A stretch of DNA of 64,000 nt from Solenopsis invicta (Eukaryota > Arthropoda > Insecta > Hymenoptera > Formicidae). A program made the position numbers and the translations under genes. Location: positions 3,127,001-3,191,000 of the forward strand of contig NC_052666.1 in the NCBI RefSeq assembly GCF_016802725.1, read 5' to 3'. Below are positions 12,164 to 25,002 of the stretch, piece after piece (position 1 is the stretch's first letter; every line of letters begins with the position of its first letter). A model generated the notes under the pieces. The model searched no databases. It was not told the origin of the DNA and was given only the letters and a program-made list of their open reading frames with translations.

Positions 12164-12635
12164 TCAGATCGGTTCGACCTGATACTCCGTTTTCGACTTT
12201 TGCTTTCGTTTAAGCTTGCTTTGTATTTCCTGTAACGTCTTGCCCTTCGTTTCCGGTACTACGAAGTACGCGAAGACTGCGGACGCGGCGGTGAAGCATG
12301 AGAACGTCCAGAAGGTCGCGGCCTGGCCCATCCTGTCCTCCATAGTTGGAAACAGCTTGGTGACGGCAAACACCAGACTCCAGTGCACCACAATAGACAT
12401 ACTGCTGGCAACACCCTTAGTTTCCGGCGGAAATATCTCGCTTATTACCGTGAACGGCACGGACCCGTAACCGATCGAGAAGACAATGTTGAAGAGAGCG
12501 AGGCTAGTCAGTGGGAGCCAGCCGAAGGTGCTCACGTCACTTCCTCCATCCTTGAGCTTGAAGTAGTAACCCAGGACGCTCAGACAAATGGTCATCAATG
12601 TGCCGGATATTATCAGGAGCGGCTTTCTGCCGAAT
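12164..12635 (-). CDS. Transporter exon 3
   Basis: Begins after the acceptor TTTTTAG with TTCGGCAGA, completing DRFGRK across a phase-2 intron. It carries about TM9-TM12 and the C-terminal VPETKGKTLQEIQ motif, then a basic tail (LKRKQKSK) ending at the stop. Confidence 0.92.
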
Positions 12636-15600
12636 CTAAAAAGAGAAAAGACGATTCATAACTGTTAAATGGCTAATACATTAATTCCAAGATTAATTAA
12701 TTATTTGAAAAAGTTTGAAAATTAATTACTTTTGTTCGTTAAAAATGGAAGTTTATAGGATTATATTTGTACAGAATGAACTTGGTATTTCACGTTATAT
12801 AAGAAGAATCTATCGAAAGACTACTTTTTATTTTTAACGCTTACTAACCAACGTAATTTTTTTGTTCCTTACTAGTCAACGTGGGATTATACAATTGTGT
12901 AAATATATTGATAAAATAAAATGTTATAAAAAAATAAAAAATTATTTACTTCCAATTTTAGCACCTTCACCAGTCAAGCTGGGATCAGCCATGCACTGTG
13001 AATTTCTCACACCGACATAACTATTAAAATAACAGTTAAAAAGCGTTATTGCGACGTCATATTCTTCTATCAATAAAGTTTTCTTTTTTAGGTGGGGTAT
13101 AGGCGCGTGTAGTACGTACTGTACCGGCGTACGCAATGCGAGAAATTTTGCTCGAACGCAAGTGACCCCACGTTGGCTAGTAAGGGTTAACGTTAATTTC
13201 AAGAAATTCAAGAAAGTTATTAAAATTTCTAACCGATTTGTGAGAAATATGTCATATTGAAGTAGACTCTAACCTGTCGATTACGGTAGCGACGAATATT
13301 GTCATTACTACTTCGGTAAGTCCAATAACGATGGTCGCCAAGAAAGGATCGATCGTGCTGTTTGCCGCCTGGAAGATGTTGACCGTGTAAAATAGAATCG
13401 CGTCTACGCCACATAGTTGCTGAAAGAACATGAGTCCTATGCAGGTGATGGCAGCCTTACGCCCAGCCTTGGTCCCAACGAGATCTTTGAAACCACCCGA
13501 CGCGTTCGTCATCCTGTCAACGTCGTTCTGGATAACGGTTATCTCCCCCGTAATGTCATAATGCGATCCACGCAAGATCGTCAGCACTTTCGTGGCCTGG
13601 ACCTTACGGTCTTTCTGCAACAGCCACATTGGTGATTCCGGCATGAACGGCACACCCAGGACGAAAGGCACCAAAATAGCGCAGCAGGCGATGTTGAAGA
13701 CTACGTAGGAACAGTACGCGCCCGCCACGTACGAGAACATAATTCCCGAAGAGAAGAGCAGAGGAAAGAAGGCGCCCAGAGCACCGCGGATCGACGCCTG
13801 GGCGATTTCACCAGCGTAAACTGGCACGAGGACGCAGGCCGCCCCGGCGCCGATGCCACCGATGAATCGAGCGACGTATATACTGATGATGTTCCCAGTC
13901 GTGAGCAAGGTGATCCAGCATGTGGCGAATGGCACAGCCGTCAGAAAGATGGTCCATTTCCGACCGATTTGATCGGCGATCTTGCCGGCCGGTACGGCGC
14001 CCACGATGGCGCCCAACGCCAGCAGGGATGTTATCCACGAGATCTGATTCTCGGACAATTTCTCCGGGAGAAAGGATTCCGCCGATGTGAGGTATGGCAG
14101 AATCGGCGACGTCCAACCGAGCGTTATACCGGCCTGCATACCACCCAGCGCAGCTGTAAACAAACGGCACATTTTCATCAACGCGCGGGAAAGAAATATT
14201 TTATTAATTCAAAAAAAGGTTCGTTGCTCAAAACGTAAAATTTTGTCACCTTAAAAGAGAGATAATGTCGAAAATGTTTAAAAATTACTTAAGATCCAAA
14301 TAGAGGAAATAATAGCGGAAAGTCATAAATACTGGCATGCCACTTTTCAGATAATAAACAAAAGCTAAAAATAAAACTTTAAAACCGCGTGAATACAAAG
14401 TAGCAAGTATCTTCTATCAGATGGTATAGCAGTTTTTATATTATTGTTTTTATATTTTGCATTAATTAACATTTTTTCACAACATATGTAGCTTAAAAAG
14501 AGTGTCTGGGAAATTGTATTCCAAAATTGGTACAGTAGGCAGTAATAATAAAATTTAGACAGGGTCCCACAAGAAAGGAATTAACTATTAAATCAATTGA
14601 TAAACTATATCAGTAACACAATATATTTTTATGCATTTTTATTAAATAACAAAGTTTATAAGATTAAAAGGTTAAAAGTGCACATTTTTAAGCACATTTC
14701 CATTTTAAACGTATTTTTGGTACCTTATTAATATACAGGGTGATTATTAATGAATGTTCCTACTTTTTACCATTGGAGTACGCATTTGTAATTTCTACTA
14801 TAATAATACGTTAGAAATACGTATCCGTCGGTAAATCATGCTCCGATGGTAAAAAGTGGGAACATTCATTATGTATACATAGTTTTGTTGCGTCCAACGC
14901 TACTTTTTTTATCTTACGATATTTAAAACAATGTAAAAAAGATCATGAATCATCTCTGTTAATATTTTAGATAAAGATTTCATAGTAATTGTTAATTCTC
15001 ACGGATAGATGTATCGGTTTTTTGTTGCACAGTGATTTTATTTTCCAAATCGCACTACCAGAAAAATATGAGAGGGGAAAATGTAAACAAAACAATTTTA
15101 GAAAGCTACAAACATGTAAAATGATCTAATATTATCAATAATATATTTGTTATTTTTTAAACTATGCAATTTGTTAAAGAAAGTTATGCAAATTTTATTC
15201 TTGTTTTTCAACAATTTTAGACAATTTTATATTTAAAAAAAAGTAATTCATACATGTATGAATGGATTTTTATTTGTTTATTTATTTAATAAGGAAGTAG
15301 TACGAAGTTGACACACGGAAATCGTACAAAATTGACATAAGAATTTTATGAAAAAGAATATTCGCGTCTACACTTATAAAAGTAGATGTTTAATTTTAAG
15401 ATACTAAAATGTTTTTTTGTCTCTGTTTTTTAAATACTTAATCATGTTTTAGTTTTAATTGTGCGTGTTAAACGCTAAAAAGTGTTTAGTGCGTCTTTTT
15501 ACAAAATAATTCGATATAGGTATGTAGCGTTGTTTAATTAGGTGAAAACAGAAATTATGGGTTAAATAATAAGTTTATATCAGCAACACTTTTTACCACA

Positions 15601-18600
15601 AAATCTTTTTCAATGAAATTCTTTAATATATGATACTTTAAAAAAATCATGGCGCTATACATAATGTATATATAAATCATTAAATATAATGTACATTATT
15701 TTGATTGCATAAGTATAACAAATTTTTTAATTTTATGCATCTTGTATATATTACATGTTTTTTATATTCTAAATAATATATATTATGTCTTGAATTGAAA
15801 ACACGTAGGTTAAACATTTTTTAACGTTACAAGTATTAAAACACTTTTAATAAACAGAATGTTTTAAAAACGTTTCACTTTCTTGAATGTTCAATATCAA
15901 TAAGATGTTTTATTTTTTAACGCGTAAGGAAACTATATGTTTAACTGAAACAATAATACATTTCCTTTTTGTTTAAGAAGAAAGAGTAAAATACTTGTAA
16001 ACGTTTTCAATAGTTAAAACATCATGGTGTTTAAATTTTCAACAATAAAATAATAAAACGTTTAAAGCTGAAACATCTTTCTTCGCTAAACATTTGTTTT
16101 GAAAAATATGTTTTACATATAAGCATTTTTGACACTCCGCTGTTTACAGTGTAAATCTGCTTAAATTCAAACTCATTTGACAGGTCAAATTTTTCGCTAG
16201 CCCATTTGAAAGCAAACTCAGAGGGTTGAAAATTAGCATGCGCGTAGTAGATCCACTGTATTGTTAATCTTTCTTATTTTTTATTTTTTTTGTTGGTTGA
16301 ACAGAATAGATTGTAATGTATGTAAAATACAAACTATATAAATTATTGTTATACATAATGTTTTACCTTTTATACTCGTACAATATATGGACCTACTATG
16401 CGTGCGTTAAATTTCAACCCTCTAAGTTTGCCATCATATAGTCTAGCGAAAAATTAGAGCTGTCACATGTGTTTCAGTTTAAGCAAACCTAGACGCGGTT
16501 GTTGTTGTTTTTTTTTCCACAAAATTCATGTGTCAATTGTGTGCCAAAAGTTGTTTAATCTTTGTAGATGAAAAACTTAAACTCTCTTGCCGTTATGTTA
16601 GTACAAGATAAGTTCATCATATGTATTATGGGCTTGATAAAGTTAAAAATTGCTATATTTTAAGAAAATGAAAGAATCGCTAAAATTAGTTAAATTAATT
16701 TTACTGACTGAAAAAATTGAAATCTCATAGTTTAAATTACACGAACTTTATAATATTACAGTTTTATACTACTGTTTGCAAATGTGTAATCGGAGGTAAT
16801 TATATTTAAAAACAACTTAATATATGTCAACCAGAATGCACTTAAGACCGAAAAATAATTTATAACATCGGTTTTTTTTTCCGACATGTTCCACCAAATT
16901 GAAACATTTGAAAAAAATATCGAATATAATATGTCACATGACTTACACACTAAATTTTTTTTAGAAATGGCTAATTTTTTAAATCAAAAGAAATGCGATT
17001 TTAGAAATTTTAGATTTTTCTCAAAACAGAATTTTCAGCAAAGAATGACAAAAACTTAAAGCTTATGTGTATGGATCCCTTTTATAATCATGAATTTTTT
17101 GTAAAGGTTAATTTAGATTTAGTAAAGAAAAAGAAATATTAATGAAGAATTACAATTCTCGCGATATCTGGAAACTGTGGAGATCTTTTGAAGTGAAACT
17201 TGGCACAAATTTTTCTTTTATCTAGGTGGATATTTTGCACTATATAACGATTCATGCGGAAATCACTCTCCTTATCACGCTATATCCTACTCATTAAAAC
17301 AAAATGTGTCAAAAAGAAAAGCTAAATATTCTTGTGCTAATGGAAAAAATGTACATACATATATTACAATAAAAGACACCGAAGTGTATGATTACTTGAT
17401 ATACATATATGTATATTTAATACGACATAATACTAAGCTGTTATATAAATATTTAAAATTGAGAAGGCGCCAAACGATTCGAGTTGGATGTGAGTGCTTA
17501 ATATTTCCTTGTGTTAATTTGTATGTATTTCCTAGTTTTCCAAATTGCGCATCAAAATATTTTGAAATTCACTTCTTGAATCTTGAAATTTATTTCTTAA
17601 ATTGAAAAATAATAATACAATAATATGAAATTATTTTAATAACATTGACGTTGACATTATCTATTATCACCTATATTATATAATTAGATTTAATCTTCCC
17701 TCTCCCTAAACACCATAAAGAACTTGTTGCAAAAAATAATATTTTGTGCGTTATATAATAATAATGTTCGTGTAGAAAAAAGAATTAACAATTAACAATC
17801 AAATTTTGTCGCAACAGATTTTACGTTTTTACTTATTACAATGAAACAGATTTCACAGGAGTAAGATGACTTAAGAATCACACACAAGTATTAAATGATA
17901 CACACTCGCGATAAGTGCTCCAGACATAGATAAGTTGCTGATTCAAATGTGTAGGCAGGCAGGTCTGTAGAAATTGATCACTTTAGATAGTATCGATATC
18001 ACCGCGAGACAACTTGTCGGCTACGTTAAGCATATGTATTGTGTAATATGAGAGAAATAGTGCATTGATCTTGATCAAACGATCAAGATTCTTCGGATAT
18101 TTCGTATATGAGAAGCTGAAATTCTTTGAAGATTCTCCGCATTGCTTCTAACAACAATTTCTTTCACAGCGTGCACAAAAACGTAGTGAAATTCTATTAT
18201 ATACGTAACTCTATTAAGTAATTTAAATTAATTAAATTTAATTAATTAGATTAACTTGGTTTTTCTTTTGTTTCGTTCCCTTTGACTTATCGAATGCAGT
18301 GGTGTGTAATAATTTAGTTCCAAAATAACTTGAAAGACGCCACGTTTATATTTACATATGTATATTTCGAAAATTTTGCAGTTGTCTAAGTTATTTTTAC
18401 AAATTTCTTTTTGTTTTAGCGTTTTCATAATTTAGCGAGGCAAAGATTAATTATGAAATGTAAACACGCGATACTGAAACACCTGTATAAATCTTTACGA
18501 CAATGAGCTCATTCATAAGAGTGCTAATTGCAATTAATTAATTTTAAAATAACTTTTAAATTTTTTGAGTAATATTTTTCTTAATATTTTGAGAGTTTAG

Positions 18601-19836
18601 CGGTTATTTAAGCTATTTTTAAACATTTCTTTTTGGTTGAGTATTTTAATAATTGTACGGGGAAAAGATTAATTATAAAATATAAACACGCGATACTGAA
18701 ACACCTGTATAAATCTTTACGACAGTGAGTTTATTCATAAGAGTGCTAATTGTATACTCAATTAATTTTAAAATAATTTCTTAACATAAGAGAACGTAAT
18801 ACATAAAAATAATCTCGTTAAATTTGAATTGGAGCCACTCAAAACGGTTGTTCTGTTTCCGATAAGGAAACATTATCTTACACAGCATGGCGTACTGACA
18901 CTTTAATTACAATATAATATCCGATTAATTGAATATATATTAAATCACACTTTACTTAATAAAAAATGGTACAAGTCAGTTGCGAAAATGAAAAAAGATA
19001 AACAAACAGCACGGCTTAATTAATCGAAGATCGTAACGCGAATTTCTCATCATAAATTAGCGTTATCTTCAATTAAATTGAATTCTGGATGTAGTACTTC
19101 ATGATAAAAATTTAATGAAAATTTATACACCGTCGGCAGAGATAAAGCAACAGTAATTCCCGGATTGTGTAATTTTTATTTTAAGAAGGACATCGAGCTT
19201 CAGTAATTGATTTCGCGCACCGCGATATGATTAATCTCCTTTAATAAAACTCTAATTTGACGGCTGAAAATGAACTTAATCGCGAGTATAACGGAGCGCA
19301 ATCCATATTACTTATAAAAAGGCGGAATTATCTTTACGGACGGCTTTATCATCGTTATTACTCGCAATAGAAGCTCGTGTCCATAATTTAAACTATTTAA
19401 CTTCTAAGTTTCAGTCGCAGTTCATCTCCCGTAGAACAGAGAAAACAAGGAGGAGAGCGATCAGTTATTCTAGAATATTTTGTCAACGTGATCTTGAGCT
19501 TAAGTGCCAAGAACCGAAGTATAATTGCCAAGAATTTGGAAGTGCCAAGAATACATTGTGTTAACGGAATATATGTTCGCGTACCCCGCGAACGATAGTG
19601 TGAAGTTTATGGTCGTTTTATGTAGATTTCGTTGGAAAAGCGACGCTCGCCATCTCTTACTCACCGCACAGAGTGACTAGAAACTGAAAGCGCTTCCTTC
19701 CTTTGTCGGAAGCCACGGAATTATTCGATTCGACTTGTGACACGTGATGCTGCTTTTCCTTATCCGGCAGGGTAACCAGAAAGGGCTTCGACGTCGCGTC
19801 GCTGACGCGCGCCGCCGCCGTCACGGTGGTGCCCAT
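12164..19836 (-). CDS. Tret1-like facilitated trehalose/sugar transporter
   Basis: A sugar porter of the major facilitator superfamily that moves trehalose or hexoses across the plasma membrane down their gradient. Three exons (19836-19665, 14153-13274, 12635-12164) sum to 1524 nt, exactly 507 codons plus stop, with compatible phases and GT..AG introns. The Met at 19836 follows an in-frame TGA. A hydrophilic cytosolic tail of about 48 residues precedes TM1 (FQFLVTLC-AALGGMQAG). Family motifs in order are ADQIGRK, ARFIGGIGAG, PVYAGEIA..RGALG, MPESPMWLL, FFQQLCGVDAILFYT, VIDRFGRKPLL, ISEIFPPETKG and VPETKGKTLQEI. TM7 has Asp where most relatives have Asn (QQxxGxN), and GYGS replaces the usual GxGP. 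Substrate cannot be read from sequence; Tret1 is the closest known family. The gene diverges from pyd. Confidence 0.93.
12838..13186 (-). mobile_element. piggyBac-like TTAA element, copy 1
   Basis: A 349-bp insertion in intron 2 of the transporter, flanked by TTAA at 12834-12837 and 13187-13190. The right end reads, in reverse, CCCTTACTAGCCAACGTGGG. The left end has two diverged copies of that motif in tandem (GCTTACTAACCAACG, then CCTTACTAGTCAACG). A reading frame across it is shared with copy 2 (ending GEGAKIG) but does not resemble a transposase. It is a non-autonomous derivative. Confidence 0.85.
13274..14153 (-). CDS. Transporter exon 2
   Basis: Follows the acceptor TTTGTTTACAG and completes TM1 with ALGGMQAGITLGWTSPIL. 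It carries TM1 to about TM8 and the large cytosolic loop. The open frame extends to an ATG at 14178, but the acceptor and the fit to exon 1 argue that this ATG is intronic. It ends at ATCGACAG before GTTAGA. Confidence 0.92.
14740..14880. repeat. Small foldback, about 30-bp arms
   Basis: ATGAATGTTCCTACTTTTTA at about 14752 is the reverse complement, with few mismatches, of the segment ending near 14873. The left side begins with the ACAGGGTGATTATTAATG type of end common in arthropod MITEs. Arms are separated by about 80 bp. Confidence 0.75.
16145..16490. repeat. Foldback element, about 75-bp arms
   Basis: The left arm, about 16180-16250 (TTTTTCGCTAGCCCATTTGA to GCGCGTAGTAG), pairs with the right arm at about 16395-16470 (CTATGCGTGCGTTAAAT to GTCTAGCGAAAAATT) with mismatches. 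The core is AT-rich and non-coding. Confidence 0.7.
18380..18790. repeat. Tandem duplication, unit about 245 bp
   Basis: The block holding AACACGCGATACTGAAACAC, then TATAAATCTTTACGACA and CATAAGAGTGCTAATTG, occurs at about 18461-18535 and again at about 18690-18755, with flanking similarity on both sides (AAAGATTAATTAT, TTAATTTTAAAATAA). This is a local duplication inside intron 1. Confidence 0.85.
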
Positions 19837-20200
19837 CGTCACCGAGGAACGGAATTGATTCACGAGAGAAACGAAAGGGAGGAGAGATCCTCGGCCGCGG
19901 GAGAATCAGTAGTCGCTCGTATTTATCGCGAACGTGCTGGTAAACTGTCGCGAGGTAAACTACAGGCAAAAAGTCGCGCTCCGTACCGCACCGCACCGCG
20001 CCGCACGTTCTTTGGCCCGCTCGTTATATCGATGTGCGTGTTATATATCGTGTCGATTTATATCACGAGTGAACGCTTATCGCTGCATCGTCCCCAGAAA
20101 AGTGCGCGGTACCGCTCGCGCTTTCGTTGTTGGGGAATGACGCGGAGGCCGCTTTATCTGCCACGCCAGAGCTGCTGGTACTATGACTTAAAACCGCGAG
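19640..20200. promoter_or_regulatory. CpG island over transporter 5' end
   Basis: GC- and CpG-rich sequence spanning exon 1 and about 350 bp upstream on the minus strand. The transporter promoter and 5' UTR are expected here. No TATA box or initiator could be singled out. Confidence 0.5.
19665..19836 (-). CDS. Transporter exon 1
   Basis: Encodes residues 1-57 and one base of the next codon: a Lys/Glu/Ser-rich cytosolic tail, then the start of TM1 (GRKRFQFLVTLC). It ends at the strong donor GTGAGTAAG. It sits in a CpG-rich island, consistent with a promoter-proximal exon. TGA lies in frame upstream of the chosen ATG. Confidence 0.88.
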
Positions 20201-20600
20201 GGATTAGGGATGAGAGGCTGTTAAATAAATCGCGGGGGACCACGTTACTAATTATGTCTGTAATGTCGAATTTTGCTTCTCTCCACACCGTCTTCGTGTA
20301 TACGGCACTTAATCGTATTTATCCTAGCAAACATATTTATCTTAAGTAGCAGTTATCTTCTGTATGTATTTTATGGCTCCGTTTTGTTGAGCTTAACTCG
20401 GAGTAATAATGAAAAAAAAAAAAAGAAGACAAAGATTTTATTTTATATTTCAAGATTATGTACATTCTTATATTTATCGCGTTATTATTTTTGCACGATT
20501 ATTAAGAAAATGGTCACCTTTTGGCTTGTCTGTACGGATTGTCTTCAAGTTGGGGATATAATCGACAGGAGAGCGATTCTCAATAAAAGAATTAATCGAA

Positions 20601-20970
20601 CCCTAACAGCTCAAGATATCTTATGCATCAAAATTTTATTTATTATACTTCCCTAACAGCACATGATATTTAATGAATATTGTGATATCGTATAAATATA
20701 CGTACGATATTATGATATTATAGGAATATTCGTACAATATCTAGAATATTCTAGATATTGTACGAATATTCCTATAACATCATAATATCGTATTATCGAA
20801 TATTCTACAATATTTTACGATATATATCGTATGAATATTCTAGAATATTCTAGATATCGTACGAATATTCCTATATCATAATATCGTACGTATATTTATA
20901 CGATATCGCAATATTCATTAAATATCATGTGCTGTTAGGGAAGTATGATAAATAAAATTTTGATGCGCAA
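20601..20970. repeat. Large palindromic foldback element
   Basis: Near-perfect inverted repeat centred near 20796. Arms start outside at CTTATGCATCAAAATTTT (about 20620) and GATGCGCAAG (about 20969) and pass through CCCTAACAGCACATGATAT at 20651 and its complement ending at 20940. The core consists of ATTCTAGAATATTCTAG-type repeats with CGTACGATAT motifs. A further CCCTAACAGC at 20601 suggests one arm is nested or partly duplicated. Confidence 0.88.
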
Positions 20971-23900
20971 GATTTTTTTTTTTTTTTTTGAAAAATAATA
21001 AAATATGATAAAGTGGATAACTTTGTAACATTTTATTGTGTTTGTAAACTTGAACGATTTTCAATACTGCACGCCAATACGATAGTATTGTTTGCATTTT
21101 CATCGAAGCAAGTTATACGTTTGTTCGCACAAAATCGCGTTCGTTGGATTTAATTTTATATGTTGGATTTATCTCGGCAGCAGCTATCCCAAAATAATAC
21201 ATAAAAATACAAAGTTTTATTGAAAAAAATAAATACAACTTTAATAGATAACTGTTTTAGTTACTTAAATTATTTTTAGTTGCGTTAGAATGTTAAATGG
21301 AATGTTACATCTTTTAATGTATTGATGATAACTGTTATCATAAAATGAGGTCATTGACTTTAGAACACGTGTAAGGTTATTGCGATCACTACAAAAAAAA
21401 ACGTAAGGCTAACAATTTTTTTCAATATAAAAATCGAGACTTGTGAAAATGTATAACGGAAAGTAATGCGGCAAATCAAAATTTTTTTTTAAATTCTTTT
21501 TTTTTTATAGCAGATTCTCATATAAGAAATTTACTTTGCACTTTTTATTCCATTCATTCGTAAAAAATTGTTTTCTTTTCAGTTATATTAGCATTTTTTG
21601 GAATTCTTTGTTAGCAAAAAGTTTTATGTTAATCGGAAATATTTAAAGTTGTAAATACATCTCCGTTTAACCTGTTTTGAGAGTCTTGAGAAAATGTTTG
21701 CGAATAGAAGTGAAATTAGTAACATTCCTTACGCACGACGAGAGGTCAAAAGAGAAACATGCGAGTGAAGAACAAATCTTACTTGTGTCTAGAAAGTCAC
21801 CGTTTAAGAGTTTAAAGAACTCCTTTATTTGTTTCGAGCTGTTCGGTTATTCATAGAGTTTAGAGTTTACGAGAAGGAATATTTATGCACTTTTTGAATT
21901 ATATTAAACTTTTGTTTGCTGCTATATTGCGATAATTTAATATAATTTTTATTGAAGTGCACAGCTCGAGGCAATAACTATTATCAATTCGAATATTCTT
22001 CAAACCGTGAGAATAATGTTCAACACTAAAATAGATTAACTTTTCAATTCGAATTCTTTAAATTTTTATTTTATTTCATGGACCGCATTGTATTATTGTT
22101 TTATTTGTTAGTAATTTATTTTTCACCATTTTATTATTTATTATGTATTTATTTACTCATTTATTGGTTTGTTCATCTCGAAAATTTACATTGAAGGCTC
22201 AAAATGGGATTTTGTGATTTGCAATGATTAACCAGGTTACCATGAATAACATACTCGTATTTTTAAGTTTTACTGATGAAAGCTCTGTGTAGTAAGAAAC
22301 GCGTTTGAATGTATACATAACTAATTTTATTCCAGTTTTATAATTGATAATAATTTAACAAATTTTTTCAAATTATATTATTGGGCGAAATAAAAACTGC
22401 TCGTTAAAGACTTAATTGTCTATCTTCATTGGATTAACTTTAATCTTGATTTAATTTAATCTTCATCCTTTTCCAATTTTTATATTCTGGAAGAACGTGG
22501 AAAATAAATTAAACCGAGATTTTAAATTCTATATTGGTAGAGAGAAGTGGACGTAGCAAAAAATTTATCTAACAAAAATTACATGATATAGAAGAACATG
22601 AGAATTATTCTATAGCATTATGATAGATTTTTTTTTCGGTGAAAAAACTTTGAATGTCTGATTCAACTTTGTTTTCTTTTAATGGAATAATATAGTTTTT
22701 TTTACATAATATAATTTTTCTGGCATATATAAAGTAGAATTATTAAAAAATCAATAGTTTCTGACATATCTCATATTTAATTTTAGCATATTTTGGTAGT
22801 AGATGTTTCGTAAACTTTACTATTCATTTTGTGACAAACTGTACTTTAATAGTTTTACGCACAAAACAACGAGATGAATTACTTGGTGTAAAGAAAACAC
22901 ATAGTGTCGTTTTTTTTTTAAAGATATGTATTTGCAAATTATAGTATGGTTTCGAAGATATTTAAAATTATAATAATAATTGTTTCATCTTTCATATATC
23001 ACGCAGAATTGATTTGTAAGAAATATAATAGGGACGCATGAAAAAAATAAGCTATTAAATTTATATAAAAAGAATTCAGAATTCTTAATTTTATTTACAA
23101 ATAAATATATATTATAATGCATTGTTACGAACCGAATGACTATTAATAACCAAATAGTTGTTTAGTTCGTACAGAATTTTTATCTTTATATTTAGAGTGT
23201 AAACGCACAAAATGTGCTTGTTATTTTCCCTGTTTAACGCCAGACGAATATATATTACTCACACGGAGGACTAAGCCGAAAGCTAAATATGAAATTAAGA
23301 CGCAGACATTAGGAATCATAACTTGATTGTCCGCTTTCGCAAGACAAGGCTCTGCTAAAGAAGACAAAGATGTACATTACCGTGGGAGTATTATGTTTTT
23401 AAAATATATATATCGTATATTCCACTTTCATGCTTTAATTCAAAGTACAGCAATATTTACGCTTTAATATTTCGTTAAAGAAAGTATGAGATTTAACATG
23501 CACTTGACATTTATATTTAATATTTATATCTCAATGGACACATTGTGTAAATATTGTGTAATAATTGTGTCATGAAAGAAAATTTTGCAATAATTGCCCT
23601 AAGATGATTCACCATAAGGCAGCAGTTTTATTGGAATAAAATTTTTAGATGTTTATCAAAAATTAGACAAATCTAAATTTTAAGTATAAATATTTTGTAA
23701 TTATTTAAAAAAACTATTTAAATTATTATTTAAAATATATATCGTGTTGATTATGTGTGTAATACTTTAAATTACAATGTCTCAACATCATAATTTAGAA
23801 ATAATTACGCATTTTTGTAAACATGTATGTGGATTAATTATATTTCTAAATGTTTTGTACATAATACATTTGAAACATTTCTTTTTACGTATTAAACAAT

Positions 23901-24864
23901 TTCTTTTCAAAATTAATTTTGCAAATATACTATAGAAACGATTCGCATATCGTTGTAGTTTTGCCAAAATGTTACTTTGAAATTAATTGAGCAAATCAAT
24001 ACATCTACATTAATTTTCGTAATTATACTTAATTGAAAATTATAATTTTCATACAGAATTTTGTATTTAATAAACGTTCTATCGAAGTATTATATATACA
24101 ATTTATATTCGAAAATGCCTCTTTATACTTTAATAAATTAATAACAAAAGCGAATATTAAAAAGTGTCATTTATAAATAGACACGATTTACGCAAGTACC
24201 CATTTATTTTTGCAGCAATATTGCACCTCCAACGAAATCCGTCCGTTAATTTTTTTATCTCATTTATTAGCTTCATAATTAATTTTTATTGTACATCTAT
24301 CCTCGCAATTTTTCTTTATCACATCGCCATTTCGCAAGATTGATGATGAAAGTGCTTAATGTGAGAGAAAAGCTACAAAGTAAGCGTAAATGTGTACGCA
24401 ACATAAATAAGCCTCTATTTAAGCCAATCTATGTAATGACAAATGTGTCAATATATACTTCTGATGGGCGTTGTCGGCGATGAGATATCGCATCATTATC
24501 TCATTACATTATAGCGGTCCATATTTGTCGCCATTGACGCACAGACTGTCGTACGTAAATGATGCAATACCATACTTACATCTCTCGCGCCTTAAAAATA
24601 AAAATCGTTATTCAATTATTCTTTGTCCATTCTGTCTCTATATGCAGTGTCCTTGTATTTCTGAGAAACATACGAGCTTGGGGTCGATTGCTTAAATAAC
24701 AATGTTAAAACATATAGTTTTTGAGCTTTGATGAAGGAAAAAAAAATTTTTTCAACTTGGGTTCTAAAGCAGACGATAGAAATATAATTGCCGTTTAATT
24801 TGCAGGAGGTCTACTTTCGATAGCGTTTGAATAGTCAGTTTGAATCCTGATCATTAACATTTTT
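20971..24864. other. AT-rich intergenic DNA, no gene seen
   Basis: Between the divergent transporter and pyd. No supported exon, RNA gene or paired repeat was found; short open frames here lack splice sites and similarity. Confidence 0.5.
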
Positions 24865-25002
24865 AGGCCCGGGTTTTCATTATCTGGTTAACTTGTAGTT
24901 AAACTTAACCTGATGTTTCAACCAATGAGCTTCACCTATGGCATCATCATGAGTGAGGTTAGGTTTAACCACAAGTTAACCGGATAATGAAAACCCGGGC
25001 CT
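24865..25002. repeat. Foldback with GGCCCGGG ends, about 45-bp arms
   Basis: AGGCCCGGGTTTTCATTATC at 24865 is matched by the complement ending at 25002, and pairing continues through CTGGTTAACTTGTAGTTAAA with few mismatches. The loop is about 45 bp. The compact palindromic form fits a MITE. Confidence 0.88.

Larger units (their letters stand above)
14154..19664. other. Transporter intron 1, repeat-filled
   Basis: A 5.5 kb AT-rich intron with consensus ends. It holds the foldbacks at 14740-14880 and 16145-16490 and the tandem duplication at 18380-18790. No conserved coding exon is seen inside. Confidence 0.7.

Noticed and set aside
14176..14178. ATG just upstream of exon 2 as the transporter start
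   Set aside because: A good acceptor lies between it and the conserved region, and exon 1 supplies the rest of TM1 and an exact in-frame join.
13808..14238. Open frames overlapping transporter exon 2 in other phases and on the plus strand
   Set aside because: Shadows of a GC-rich conserved exon.
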